64,000 bases of DNA from Jackrogersella multiformis (lineage: Eukaryota > Ascomycota > Sordariomycetes > Xylariales > Hypoxylaceae), in the NCBI GenBank assembly GCA_902806575.1, contig CADCXD010000010.1:2046001-2110000 (forward strand), written 5' to 3'. Positions 35,746 through 46,274 of the stretch are shown here, in pieces. Each line of letters begins with the position of its first letter. Position 1 is the first letter of the stretch. Below the pieces are notes generated by a model that saw nothing but the letters and a program-made list of their open reading frames with translations, did not search any database and had not been told where the DNA came from. The position numbers and the translations under genes are program-made.

Positions 35746-36277
35746 TTTAAAGACTAACAATCAGCTGTATCAAGTTCAAAGGTACTAAATGCGAAGATTT
35801 CCTTAAGAAAAAGGGAACGATCGTATGAGAGGATAGTCAAAATAAGGGGTGAATTAAAGTAGATGTCCGATGCCCCTTTATATATCATCGACTATCAGTT
35901 TTAATGAACGATCCGGGACAGTAAAGAGAATCCTCGTATCTCCTTAGATGAATAACTCAATATCAATTATTTAAAAGTCGGGAATTGAGGTAAATAAAGA
36001 AATCTTTACCTAAGATATAAGAAAATATTTGCCGAATACATTAATATTTGGTCTGTGGTCACCTTATAGCCACCTTATGGCCACACCCCTGAGGCATATG
36101 CATACCTAGGTAGATCTGGTCGAAACTAAGCCCACTGGAAGCCGGTCAGCTTACCTTTCTAGCCGGACCGGTCATATCTGCCTAGTTTAGGTCCTTAAAA
36201 CCTGGACGATGCCATCCTTCTTGGTGTAACCAATTCTTCGAACTTACACTTCGTCTGAATCACATCTATAGGCAACC
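35746..36277. promoter_or_regulatory. Bidirectional promoter between PKS and FSH1-type hydrolase
   Basis: 532 bp separate the two divergent ATGs. On the PKS side a TATA-like GATATATAAA lies at 35877-35886 (minus). A TACCTAGGTA motif is at about 36102-36112. CGG-type spaced triplets around 36150-36170 (GCCGGACCGG) could be a Zn2Cys6 site, but none of the genes in the window encodes that class of factor. Confidence 0.5.
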
Positions 36278-37157
36278 ATGCGTTTCCTCTGTTTCCATGG
36301 CAGAGGCGGGAATGCAACGGTACGTACATAGGGGCTACCTCCAGGGAACAGCATTTTTACCCGAACTACATGGTTAAAAATATTAGCTCACATATTCCAG
36401 GTACTCGAGAATCAGCTGGGTTAGAGCCTGCCGTTAAGTTGCTGCTATCCGAAAGCTAAGCTGATAGACTGTCGCAGAGAGAATTTCTCAGATGCTAGGC
36501 CGAGATCATCAGTTTGTTTTCGTTAACGGGACTGTGCCAACAGCTCCCATGCCAGGTGAGGTGCCTGGCTCCTTGTACCACCCACTACCTACATTTAGGG
36601 AAGGCAGCTAACGTCTTTTATTCATTCGCATAGGTATCAACGCTATAGGGAGGCACTCGGAAGGATTTTTCGGCTTTCTTCCGGATGATGCAGCCTTGGT
36701 ATTGCAGTTTTTTGACGATTTGTCAGATTTTGTAGCATCTGAAGGTCCGTTCGAGGGCTTAATAGGGTTCTCAGAGGGTGGCTGTGTCGCCGCGACAATG
36801 ATGATAGAAGATGCCCATCGGCCTTCACCTGTTCTTGGGTTCAAATGCGGTATCTTCTTCTGCGGGCTCACACCAATTTGCTTAAATGCGTTGAAAGAGG
36901 TCGATGGGAAGCTCCAATACCTCGACAGTTCTACAGATGGGGTTTTGCTACGGGTTCCTACAGCTCATATATGGTCTCCAGATGGTGATATCGATCCCGG
37001 GATGGGTGAAAGCTTAGTGAACCTCTGTGACAGAGAACTCAGAGAGGAACTCGTTCACCATCTTGGACATTGCATCCCAGGGCAACTCTCAGATGAGGCA
37101 CTGGTAGAGGCGGTCCGTATCATCGATCGTACGATTGAAAAGGCGAGGTCTTTGTAG
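36278..37157 (+). CDS. FSH1/LovG-type serine hydrolase, probable PKS-releasing thioesterase
   Basis: Exons 36278-36319, 36401-36419, 36478-36555 and 36634-37157 give 220 aa in continuous phase. The 19-nt second exon and its flanking introns are the least certain (donor GTTAGA is weak). Family marks: MRFLCFHGRGGNA at the N-terminus, DHQFVFVNGTVPT, the nucleophile elbow GLIGFSEGG (Ser ~93), and the C-terminal Asp/His region TAHIWSPDGDIDPG then HHLGHCIPGQ. Size and motifs fit the FSH1 alpha/beta hydrolase family, which includes LovG, the enzyme that frees the lovastatin chain from its HR-PKS. Divergent pairing with an HR-PKS that lacks a thioesterase supports a release or editing role; this is inference. 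Confidence 0.85.
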
Positions 37158-37885
37158 CAGTTAGCATCAACTATAGGTACTGATGATTCACCTCCCTACC
37201 TACCTATCTACCTACCTAGGTACCTGCTAAGGAATTGGGGGCAAGGAGTTACTCGTCAAATGCAACTTGAATGGGCTAGGCTAGGTACCTACCTAGGAAT
37301 ACCTAAGTAGGGAGGTATTCCAAGCAGGTTGTGTTACAGCTCAGCTCACTCGTGTAAATGTAACCCCCCTATCGTTGAGAAAATGAGTCAATTGAGGTTT
37401 TCGAGTATGTAATATTTAGGAATACGATATTTAAGAACGCGATGATATTTGCGGGGTTGTTGATTCATTAGCTGCAGCCACCCACTGTAAGATACGATAA
37501 AGTGGATATAAAGAAACGCCCCTAGGTATGAAGTACATTGATACAGTGCGTTTGAGATATTTATACTGTACGTTGTCTAGTATGTGGTCTATTGGATCTG
37601 ATTGGCTGGTGTGAGCGTAATATTAATACTGTATAATACTGTATAAATTAATTAAATCAACAGTCCATGTAACACAGCATGAATCCTTCTTGACTCAACG
37701 TCTCAACACCCGGATATCTAGCACCTGGGCATCTAACAACTACAAACACCCCCATCACCTCAATTAAATCAGATCCTTCGTTACACAGCGTCTCCGTATC
37801 CTGCACTTCATCACAGTTTATAGATCATCTGGTAATCTCGTCATCACAAGCTGTCACTGCCTCGGACCTCGGCTGCCCCCTAGCC
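37158..37885. other. Intergenic region between two convergent genes
   Basis: Tracts of CCTACCTA/TAGGTACC lie at about 37194-37225 and 37275-37312. Nothing coding was seen. Confidence 0.55.
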
Positions 37886-39349
37886 CTAGCCAGTGCGCTG
37901 GGTATCTGAGGCATCTAGTCGGGTTCTATTAAGCCTTACTGCACGCATGTTGGTAAGCGGTACCTCCTGGCTGTAGCCATCATCCGCATCCGAGAGAACA
38001 TTGTATTCGTTTTGACGTGGGAAACCCGTCTTCGGTTTGTTTTCCGAAGCGTTGGTACCTTTCGGTAACGATGAATCGTTTACCGAACGGCGGCTGAAGC
38101 CACTCAGCGACTTGAGCGACACATACCTCGCCAGGCGCAGAGCTTCCCCAACTACTTTGGGGAAACTTGGGACGCAGAAGACCATGAGTACGCATGTAAA
38201 CTCAGCAATGCCCCAAAGGTATGCTGTAGATGCATCATACGACACGTTACTTTCATATCTTAGCGTAGCGACCGAGTAAATCCGACCAATTGCGCAACTG
38301 CAAGCCCTGTAGTTTGAAAATCTGGTAAGCTTGAATCATTATTCGAAAGCATATGTCCGCTTGAGCAACTGTATGGCGGGTAGAGTGCGAATCCACTTAC
38401 AGAAGACCCACGGAGAACACGAAAGAAACTCCAATCTTTCGCTTTGCTGACAGCTGGAGTTTCCAGATGACTCGCTGTGGCATTAACAGGAGGATAACAT
38501 CAAACAGGACATTGAAGCATCCTGTGGAAGTATCAAGAACCTTCCTATCGAGGCATTGCCCGGAAATCCACCTGTCCCAAATCTTTTCCCGTGGTATACA
38601 GTAGAACTGAACCGAGATGATTGCTGCAGCATAATACATCATGTTGAGAGTAATCATGGCGCAGGAGACCCAGAAGAATGTGTTGTGAGTACCGCGAGGG
38701 ACGAAGATGTGGATCCATTCGAGCATGATTGCAATCTTGAGCGCCATCATCCCAAAGAGATATACAATGGCGTTGATGTATAGAATCTACATCATGATAC
38801 ACGTCAGCTAACTAGAAACTATACACGATCAAGCAGTCTAGGTCTTAGTTCGAGTGAATCTCGACTTACATAAGACACTCTGGACATTGTTATGAGCTGG
38901 ACGTTGTATTGCTGAACCCAGAATCCAACCACTGAAGCATAAGAGAACCCAACCCAGGCCAAGCCTGCGCAGAACCCCTGATTCTCATACTTAGTATTCG
39001 GTATGTAGATTGTTAGAAGGGAGGTTGTTGAACCCAAGGTTTACATACAAATGCAACAAAACCGAGAGCTAGAGACGAACGTCAGTTGCGCAAGTACGTC
39101 TAAGCAGAATCCGCAGTGAAGCTTACCATCCTCTATACGGAACTGCTTCATACAGACGACCCTACAGTATGTTCGAACACAAACGCATACCATGGATATC
39201 GCTAAAAACGCGTTAATTATCCCTTCAGCTAGGCCATTATTGTGAGGCGGATTATCAAAGTTCGGTCGAACCCCGGCGGGAGGCGTGGCGGCAGGCCCGT
39301 GTAAGATTGCCTGTTGTGCGGAGGGCGGAAGAGAAGAAAAGTTATCCAT
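37886..39349 (-). CDS. Fungal rhodopsin-domain (SAT4/PTH11-related) integral membrane protein
   Basis: Exons (minus) 39349-39127, 39068-39049, 38989-38870, 38786-38401 and 38306-37886 give 389 aa in consistent phase. The second exon is only 20 nt (ALGFVAF across the joins). Seven hydrophobic segments are visible, among them IINAFLAISMVCVCV, ILYINAIVYLFGMMALKIAIML, MITLNMMYYAAAIISV, CFNVLFDVILLLMP and YLWGIAEFTCVLMVFCVP. Family signatures are FNVLFDVILLLMP and SYDASTAYLWGIAE. The C-terminal ~90 residues are polar. Members of this family often sit in fungal secondary-metabolite loci and may be receptors or transport-linked; no biochemical role is established here. It is transcribed away from the MFS gene across a 537-bp shared upstream region. 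Confidence 0.87.
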
Positions 39350-39886
39350 GCTTAGCAAGGGGCTATGTCAGGTTGGCGGTTGTCGAAAGGGACATCCGGT
39401 AGTCCATGAAGGCTGAGAGCGAGGCTATATGCTTTTGATGCCATAGGACGGAAATCCTCCACCAAGGATCCTGCCCAAATGGCTTCATAAGTTGATGGTC
39501 GAATAAAAATAGCATCATTGCTGCCTTGCTACTACAGAAGACGATACGCTATGGAGCGTACAAGGTACGCATCCCGAGTCAAGACCTTCAGTGTAACATA
39601 TCCATGCAAAAGCTCTGGGAACTTTTTCAATGTGGTCTGTATCCGCGATGTGCATCATGTAGGTCAGCCCAGCCTATCACATGAATGCCAACACGACCAA
39701 TCATTGATATAACGACGATATGCATGTAACCTAGGACATGGAATCACTAGACCCTAGCTAAGAGGTATCTGCCTAGGTACCTACCTAGATACCTAGATAG
39801 GTAATATATCCTTTGCCCTTTTTTCCCCCAAGTTGGCTGAATCTAAGATCTGCGTCTCAGTAGCCGCGATAGAACACAACCTCAAA
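39350..39886. promoter_or_regulatory. Divergent upstream region of the rhodopsin-like and MFS genes
   Basis: 537 bp lie between the two start codons. A dense cluster of CCTAGGTACCTACC motifs is at about 39770-39803, just before the MFS leader. No other element was recognised. Confidence 0.45.
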
Positions 39887-42020
39887 ATGCCCTCAGACGG
39901 TGAGATTGCAATTCACCCACGCAGCAGCTCTTCAGATATCCAGAATGAGGCCATCATCGCAAATCATGATGGCGATACATTCCCTCAGGCGCAACAAGCC
40001 AAGGAAAAGGGGGAGGCAGATTCATCGGAAACTAGCCTCCAAGACAGCGACAGCCGCAATATTACATATATACGGGGAATTCGTTTCTGGGCCTGTTCTG
40101 CGCTGTAAGTTTGGACAGTCACTTCCTCTGGACTCTCAGCATCACTAAAAAAGACCTCACTAGGCTGGCCATCATGTTCTTCCTTGTATCTATGGAGATT
40201 TCGGTCGTCACCACCGCTCTCGTAGCCATAACTGAGGATTTAGGTGGGTTCGATAGCGTGAGCTGGGTCCTATCCAGTTATTTGTTAGGATATGTCAGCG
40301 TGGTTGTCATATTTTCCAAGTTCAGCGACATATTCGGTCGGAAGCAAGTCATTTCCTTGTGCATTGCTGTCTTTATCATCTTCTCTGGTGCCTGCGGGGC
40401 CGCGCAATCCATCACGCAGCTGTAAGTCTCCTCGAGGGAACATATATACAGCTTTATGCTTACCTTGATGGCTCTAGCATTATCCTACGTGCTTTCCAGG
40501 GTGTTGGTGGTGGTGGGTGCTTCTCCATGAACATGATCTTCATGATTGAAATGGTTCCGCCAGAGAAGTATGGCAAGTATGTGGCAAGTCTGTCGGTACC
40601 TGCAGCTTTGGCATTGGGTTTAGGCCCCATTATTGGAGGCGCAATAAGTTCCAACACTACTTGGAGATGGGTTTTCTTGATAAAGTGAGTTTATATCTTC
40701 CCTTGGCTTACTTGATCTCGACGCAGGCATAGATACCTTCGGCTATCCAGTGCTTGTTTGCCAGCCCTTTCCTGACAACTTTTGTTTTAGTGTACCGATC
40801 GGTGCTTTGGCTCTTTTTCTTGCACTCTTCGCCATTCCAAACAGCTTCCCATTCAACGACGAACCCGTTCGAGACACGAACCACTGGGATAGCTTACAGT
40901 TGAAGGTTGCGCTAAAGAGGCTCGACATACCAGGCTCAGCGATGCTTTTCTTTGCCACACTATCTCTCACAGCAGGGTTTGAGGAGGCTGGCTCGCGTTT
41001 TCCTTGGAAGTCGGCCTATGTTATATCGCTTTTGTGCGTCTCGGCCATCTTCTGGGCTGCTCTTATGCTGTGGGAACGTCGTATCACTTTAATTAATGGC
41101 CTTCGGGAGCCCGTCCTACCATGGCAGTTCTTAACACATCGTGTGTTAATTGGTATTTTATTGTCAGTTTTTAATATGTCCCTCTTGTTCTCTACTACTG
41201 TGTTTTAGATTCATTTACTTATTCCTCACCACAACGTTTAAAATGGTACAGGCGACGCTGACATATATCCGTGGAAGGGGATCGGTGTTCCTGGGTGGAC
41301 CAATGACCGCAACCGTACTCTCATTGCCGCAAAGGTTCCAACTCGTGAACGGGCTTTCTCCCTTAGATGCAGGGCTCAGACTGGCACCTTTCGGTGTATC
41401 CGTGCCCGTCGGGTCAATCATCGGCACCAACGTGTCCGGTAAACTGAAGGTAGCACCAATCATTGTGGCATTAGGAGGCTCGTTGTGTCAGGTCGCAGGA
41501 TTTGCGCTTCTTGGCACTCTACCGGCGTCTACACAATTTCCATCCGGAGCCTATGGGTATCAGGTACTGGCCGGAATCGGCTGTGGTGCAAGCTACCAGT
41601 GCTTATATCTATTGATCCCGTTCGTCACTAGTATGCGTGACCGAGGTAGGTTGAGTCCATCTTTAACTACCTTACGGAGTCATAACTAAACATCCAACCC
41701 TTCCTGGAGCTGTTGGAATGGGAGCAGTAACCCAAGCAAGGTTTTTAGGTGCCGCGTTCGTGGTAGCCCTTACAACCTCCGTTTTCAATGGCTTCGTTTT
41801 GCCTGCACTAGCGGACATAGGCGTATCTAGTCCTCAAAACGCTTTGAATGATGCTCTATTCGGTTCTTCGTCCATCACGGCTGAAGACCAGGACCGAATG
41901 AGATCGATTCTATCCGAGGGCTACAACCGTCAAGTACTAGTTATCTGTGCTTCTGCAGGAGCACAGGTGCTTGCAGAGCTATTGGTTTGGAAGAAGCACC
42001 AAATTATGCTGCCATCGTAA
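39887..42020 (+). CDS. MFS transporter, DHA2/TRI12-like (14 transmembrane helices)
   Basis: Exons 39887-40104, 40164-40421, 40478-40684, 40791-41162, 41278-41645 and 41710-42020 give 577 aa in phase. The fourth intron is taken as 115 nt (GTCAGT...GGAAG, CTGAC branch); a shorter 46-nt reading would add ~38 unusual residues. A polar N-terminus of ~70 residues precedes the helices. Motif A-like FSKFSDIFGRKQ follows TM2, RAFQGVGGGG lies in TM4, and the antiporter motif C region reads LGLGPIIGG. Later come LPQRFQLVNGLSPLDAGLRL and the GIGCGASYQ helix, all typical of drug:H+ antiporters. Its place beside the HR-PKS suggests export of the polyketide or self-protection; this is inferred. Confidence 0.9.
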
Positions 42021-43058
42021 AAATGAAGAAGACAGAAATATATCGCAACTACCTCTTAGAGTATCTACCTAGGTAATCCATAAGCAAATATGGTGTTATC
42101 GTTGGCGGCTAGATGAGCGGGGGATATCTAGGTAGCTATACAGTGCAATACAGTGATACTAACACATGGGTCACTTAATTCGACCCCATTCTGCCTATTC
42201 AATATTATTTATTAATACAAGAAACATTAATCACAAGCCCATAACATAGTATTTTCATATGCAGCCAAGTACTTAAGTAGGGTTCGTGATGTGTTTTGAT
42301 GAGATATGCTTACCCTCTCTGCCTCTTTATTGATTAAAATAGGGTGCTCACAAGGGCGAACGCAAGGGAGAACTTTTCGTATATCAAGTCCTATTAATAT
42401 ATATCTTACAGCCCCCAATATATGATAGGTACCTTATCTTCTTGAAATTGTAACACAGTATGTTATACCTAATCCAATGTTGTCCAGTTTACCTGCATAC
42501 CTCTTGAATCACACCCTTCTTCGTCGTGAAATATTTCCGATTTCGTCCGTGAAATCAAATCGCAAAAGAGTGAAGTGCCAAGTCGGTAGGTACGTAGATA
42601 TATGTATGTACATCATCCTGCCAAGCGTCAGCTCCCCCCTAGATAACACGCCAAAGCATCGAGATGGATTCTATCGTTGCGGCACAGTGGACGTGAAAGG
42701 GTCTAGATTACCCCATTGTAGGAAGGTATTAGATGAGGCTGCAATACTACTGTTACATCCGCCCTATCATATCTAGTTAAAAAGAGCTTTACGGCGTAAA
42801 GGTGTCATGTGGGAATTGTGGAGGACAAAGGGTGTGGTATTAGATGTTTGTCATTATTGCTTATAATGCTTATAAGAATAAGAAGGGGGGATTACGATGG
42901 TTGGAATAAGTGAATTGGCAAAGTAATAAAGTAGAATATTACTAATAATATACCTGGAGATACTAACACTCTGAATGTTCACATGAGGATTGAAATCTCT
43001 TTTTGCGGCTTTCTTCCAACATCGAAAACGAAGTCTAAGGAAAGAAGTTGCATTCAAT
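42021..43058. other. Intergenic region
   Basis: About 1 kb separates the MFS gene from TSC13. Short ORFs only; this probably marks the edge of the polyketide locus. Confidence 0.5.
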
Positions 43059-44064
43059 ATGACTCCTTCTATTGTCTTAACCCCTAAAGCGCGAGGTTTG
43101 TCTTCAAATCTCCTCTTAGTAACTCCTCTGATGTGGCCTTAGGCAAGCCGATCAAAACCCTTCCGCCTCAGATATCGCTGCATCCCTCTGACTCGACCGC
43201 TGCTCTCCACCAAAAGCTCTCCGAGAAGAGCGGCTACTCCGTTCATCGCCTGCGACTATCGCTGAAGCGTGATGGTAGCGGCGTGCTCTCCAATGCCACC
43301 AGTGATACCCTTACTAGTGTTGGAGTAGTCGATGGCGGGGACATATTCGTCAAAGACCTGGGTAAGCATTCTTCCTAGCTGGGTATTCTCTCCAAAATTC
43401 TTACCATTTACTCCTCTAAGGTCCCCAGATTGACTGGCGTACGGTCTTCCTTATCGAGTACATAGGACCGCTTTTGATCAATCCATTCCTCTACTACATA
43501 CGCCTGAGGCAGCCCACGCCAGAACAAACACTGACGCTCTACATGATTATGGGACATTTCATCAAGCGCGAATTAGAGACAATATTCGTTCATCGTTTCT
43601 CCAGCGCGGCGATGCCAGTGAAAAACCTCTTCAGAAACTGTCTGCAGTATTGGGGACTCTCGGGGTTTGTGCTGGGTTGGTTTATCTACACACCTTCAAA
43701 TTTCACGCCGCCCCGCTCGCTTTCTCCTCTATCCTACATAGGCTTCATAGTCTTCGCAATAGGTGCCTCCATGAATGGATATATTCACTGGGTCCTACGC
43801 AACCTACGTCCTGCAGGTACCACTCAACGCCAAATCCCATCGGGGTTGGGCTTTGCGTGGGTTACATGCCCAAACTACATGTTTGAGACTGTGACGTGGG
43901 TAGGTATCCTGATGGCCAGCCGCAACTGGGCGGTCGTCCTGTTTATCATGACATCCGTTGCGCAGATGAAAGTCTGGGCTGATAGGAAAGAGGTGAAATA
44001 TCGCCGCGACTTCCCAGGTGTTTATTTACCGAAGAAGTATACCATTATCCCCGGTCTTTTCTGA
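43059..44064 (+). CDS. TSC13: Very-long-chain enoyl-CoA reductase (TSC13 family)
   Basis: Exons 43059-43095, 43143-43361 and 43421-44064 (47- and 59-nt introns) give 299 aa. Residues ~15-85 form the ubiquitin-like N-terminal domain (KTLPPQISLHPSDSTAALHQ). A steroid 5-alpha-reductase-type membrane domain follows, with GHFIKRELETIFVHRFSSAAMP, FVLGWFIYTP, GYIHWVLRNLRPAG, and near the end CPNYMFETVTWVG and KYRRDFPGVYLPKKY. The enzyme reduces trans-2-enoyl-CoA in the ER fatty acid elongation cycle that feeds sphingolipid synthesis. Length matches the family (about 300-310 aa). It is normally a single-copy essential gene; its position next to the PKS locus may be chance. Confidence 0.95.
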
Positions 44065-44933
44065 TAGCTAGGTACCCCTTGTCTAGGAGATACCTACCTA
44101 CCTATCGAGCATGTATATATCAGCTGAGCTAAGAAAGGACCCTAACCTACAACATCCACACCGTCCAGAGGGTGAGAGATAATAACAACAAAACTAATGA
44201 TAGCGCTCAATAACTAATCTCTGCATTTGATTAACGTATCTTGGAGAAGGGGTTGGGGGTTGGACAGAGATATCATATATGCAGTGTTATGGATGTCGGC
44301 CGTCTCCGTTGCTCGCAGGGTTAGGGTTAGGGTTAGAGATGACGGACTAGAAGATGAAATGCGGTTCTATAGGTAGCCAGAATAGCCACCACCATTGATT
44401 ACCTAGGTATAGTTTCATGCCTTAGATAAGAACCTAAAGTTTTTTGTGCCGGCTACCAAAGCCGTGTATAGGTACGTTTAATATTCAATACTCCAATATA
44501 TCGTGCCCACATGTAAACATCATCACAAAAAACAGTGCCAAGGCAGTTTGGGGAAATAGTGCGGGGAAGGCAAAGACGGACAACTCGTCTTCAGCAGACA
44601 AGGTGACATCGCGGAATGATAGTCATATAATTCCCCCTCTAGCCCAGGCCATACGAACCATTCAGTCGGGGAAGCTATATAGAATGGGCTAGCAGCTGGG
44701 GCGGGTCGGGGATGAAGATCATCACGATGCAATCTCAGTCGGCCCTTTCACTTATCTTCACAAGCACGGCTATAATTGCGGGAAATCGGGATTCCGCTCG
44801 GGGTGATCTTCATCCATGCGGTTAAAGCCACGATGCCATGAAAGACTACATAAATAGGTAGGCACGGGGGGGAGAAGGCGGGCGGCATCGTCCTCCCAAT
44901 CAGTTTCCCTACTGAAGTGCAAGAGCGGTCACC
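44065..44933. other. Intergenic region with TTAGGG array
   Basis: TAGGTACC/CCTACC motifs lie just after TSC13 (44070-44105). A TTAGGG array is at 44318-44336. A TATA-like ACATAAATAG about 80 bp before the esterase start is its likely promoter. Confidence 0.55.
44318..44336 (+). repeat. Interstitial telomere-like TTAGGG repeats
   Basis: GGGTTAGGGTTAGGGTTAG is perfect here, in the same orientation as the array at 10362. Confidence 0.75.
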
Positions 44934-46274
44934 ATGTTCGGCCCTAAGATAGTGAGCCTGCTGGCGCTGTTTTCCCTGAGAGTCTCGGCCTCGGTCACGG
45001 TACGGAAGACGAACAGAGGACCAACCGGATATGAGGTGGACTTCAAGTATACCAACACCACCGCAAAGCGTGTGCTTATCGGCGGAGGCTTACAGGCATT
45101 CACCGATCAGTTGCACACCACTCTGCACACTCGGGCGTTTTACGATCCGCATGACTATCAGCCCGGTGACTTCTATGTCGCCTACGGAACGCTGCCCAAA
45201 GACGCCAAATGGCCGTACGAGATGACGAGTAAGGGCAAGGGCGTGTGGACATATACCACGCCTCTCCCATCAGGGGTTTACAGCTATGCGTACCTTGTCG
45301 ACTGCGACTACGCGCCGAACTGCACCATCGTCACCGGCCAGCTCGTCACCGACCCGGATCTGCCTCCTTTCCAGAATGTCAAGGGAGACCAGGTATCGTC
45401 TAACTTCCAAGTCCCATACGACGACCGGTTTCAAAACAACCATGACGTAATCGCGAACTTCGACTACGCGCTGCCGGCGCCCCCGAAGTATCGAGGCACC
45501 GTCAAGTCCGTCAACTACACCTCTCCGGGGTCGACCCATCCGGCCCCCGATGTGCACCACGCCGCCTTGTACCTACCCGCCGAGTACGGCAAGGTAAAGG
45601 GGAAGAAGTACCCCTTATTATATCTCTCGCACGGCGCCGCCGGCAACGGTAACGACTGGGAGAATCAGGGGCGCATGTCCAGTATTCTGGACAACCTGAT
45701 CGCCGGCGGACACATCGAGCCCACGGTCGTAGTCATGCCGTCCTTCTACAACCTAGACGACAGCCTGCCGCCCTTCATCATGGGAAACTCGTCGACCATC
45801 TTCCCGCTGCCGACGTCGATCCAGATCCGCGAGAACTACCAGAAATACCTGTTCCCGTGGGTGGAGAAGAACATCCCAAACGTCTGCCTCACGCCGTCGT
45901 GCCGCGCCTTCGCGGGGCTGTCGTGGGGCGGCCGCCTGACGTACGAGATGTACGTCAACGCCACCGACTACTTCGACTGGTACGGCATGTTCTCGCCGGC
46001 CACCTCGGGCCCGTACGTGAACAACGAGACGCTGGCGGCGAACCCCGCGCTCGCCCAGAAGGGGGTGTTCGTCGCCTACGGGATGTACGATTCTGTGCTC
46101 CAGAACTGTACGGATCTGCAGGCCGCGCTCGACTCGATAGGCATCAACTACATGTCGCGGATCACGCCGCTCGGCAGCCATTTTTGGAATACATGGCAAG
46201 ACGAGCTGTGGTTGTTCGGTGTCAAGGCGCTGTGGAAGAAGCCGTTCCCCTTCACGGCGCAGTCTGGGCGATAA
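44934..46274 (+). CDS. Secreted esterase, esterase D/CE1-like alpha/beta hydrolase
   Basis: A single exon encodes 446 aa. An N-terminal signal peptide, MFGPKIVSLLALFSLRVSA, is followed by mature SVTV. Residues ~20-180 form a beta-sandwich-like region (VWTYTTPLPSGVYSYAYLVDC) of the kind that precedes bacterial and fungal CE1 esterases. The catalytic domain shows YPLLYLSHGAAGNGNDWENQ (oxyanion region), VVVMPSFYN, the nucleophile elbow FAGLSWGGRLTYEMY and a C-terminal GSHFWNTWQDELW with the probable catalytic His. Several NxT/S sites are present. It likely cleaves ester-linked substituents of plant polysaccharides or similar esters outside the cell; feruloyl or acetyl specificity cannot be told. 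Confidence 0.88.
   Translation: MFGPKIVSLLALFSLRVSASVTVRKTNRGPTGYEVDFKYTNTTAKRVLIGGGLQAFTDQLHTTLHTRAFYDPHDYQPGDFYVAYGTLPKDAKWPYEMTSKGKGVWTYTTPLPSGVYSYAYLVDCDYAPNCTIVTGQLVTDPDLPPFQNVKGDQVSSNFQVPYDDRFQNNHDVIANFDYALPAPPKYRGTVKSVNYTSPGSTHPAPDVHHAALYLPAEYGKVKGKKYPLLYLSHGAAGNGNDWENQGRMSSILDNLIAGGHIEPTVVVMPSFYNLDDSLPPFIMGNSSTIFPLPTSIQIRENYQKYLFPWVEKNIPNVCLTPSCRAFAGLSWGGRLTYEMYVNATDYFDWYGMFSPATSGPYVNNETLAANPALAQKGVFVAYGMYDSVLQNCTDLQAALDSIGINYMSRITPLGSHFWNTWQDELWLFGVKALWKKPFPFTAQSGR

Noticed and set aside
41209..41277. Reading the MFS gene through FIYLFLTTTFKM as coding
   Set aside because: A 115-nt intron with a CTGAC branch gives the spacing seen in related transporters; the short-intron reading inserts about 38 non-conserved residues.
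45753..46199. Antisense frame of 148 codons and a plus-strand frame of 151 codons at the esterase gene
   Set aside because: Both are shadows of the GC-rich esterase reading frame, with Arg-rich low-complexity translations.
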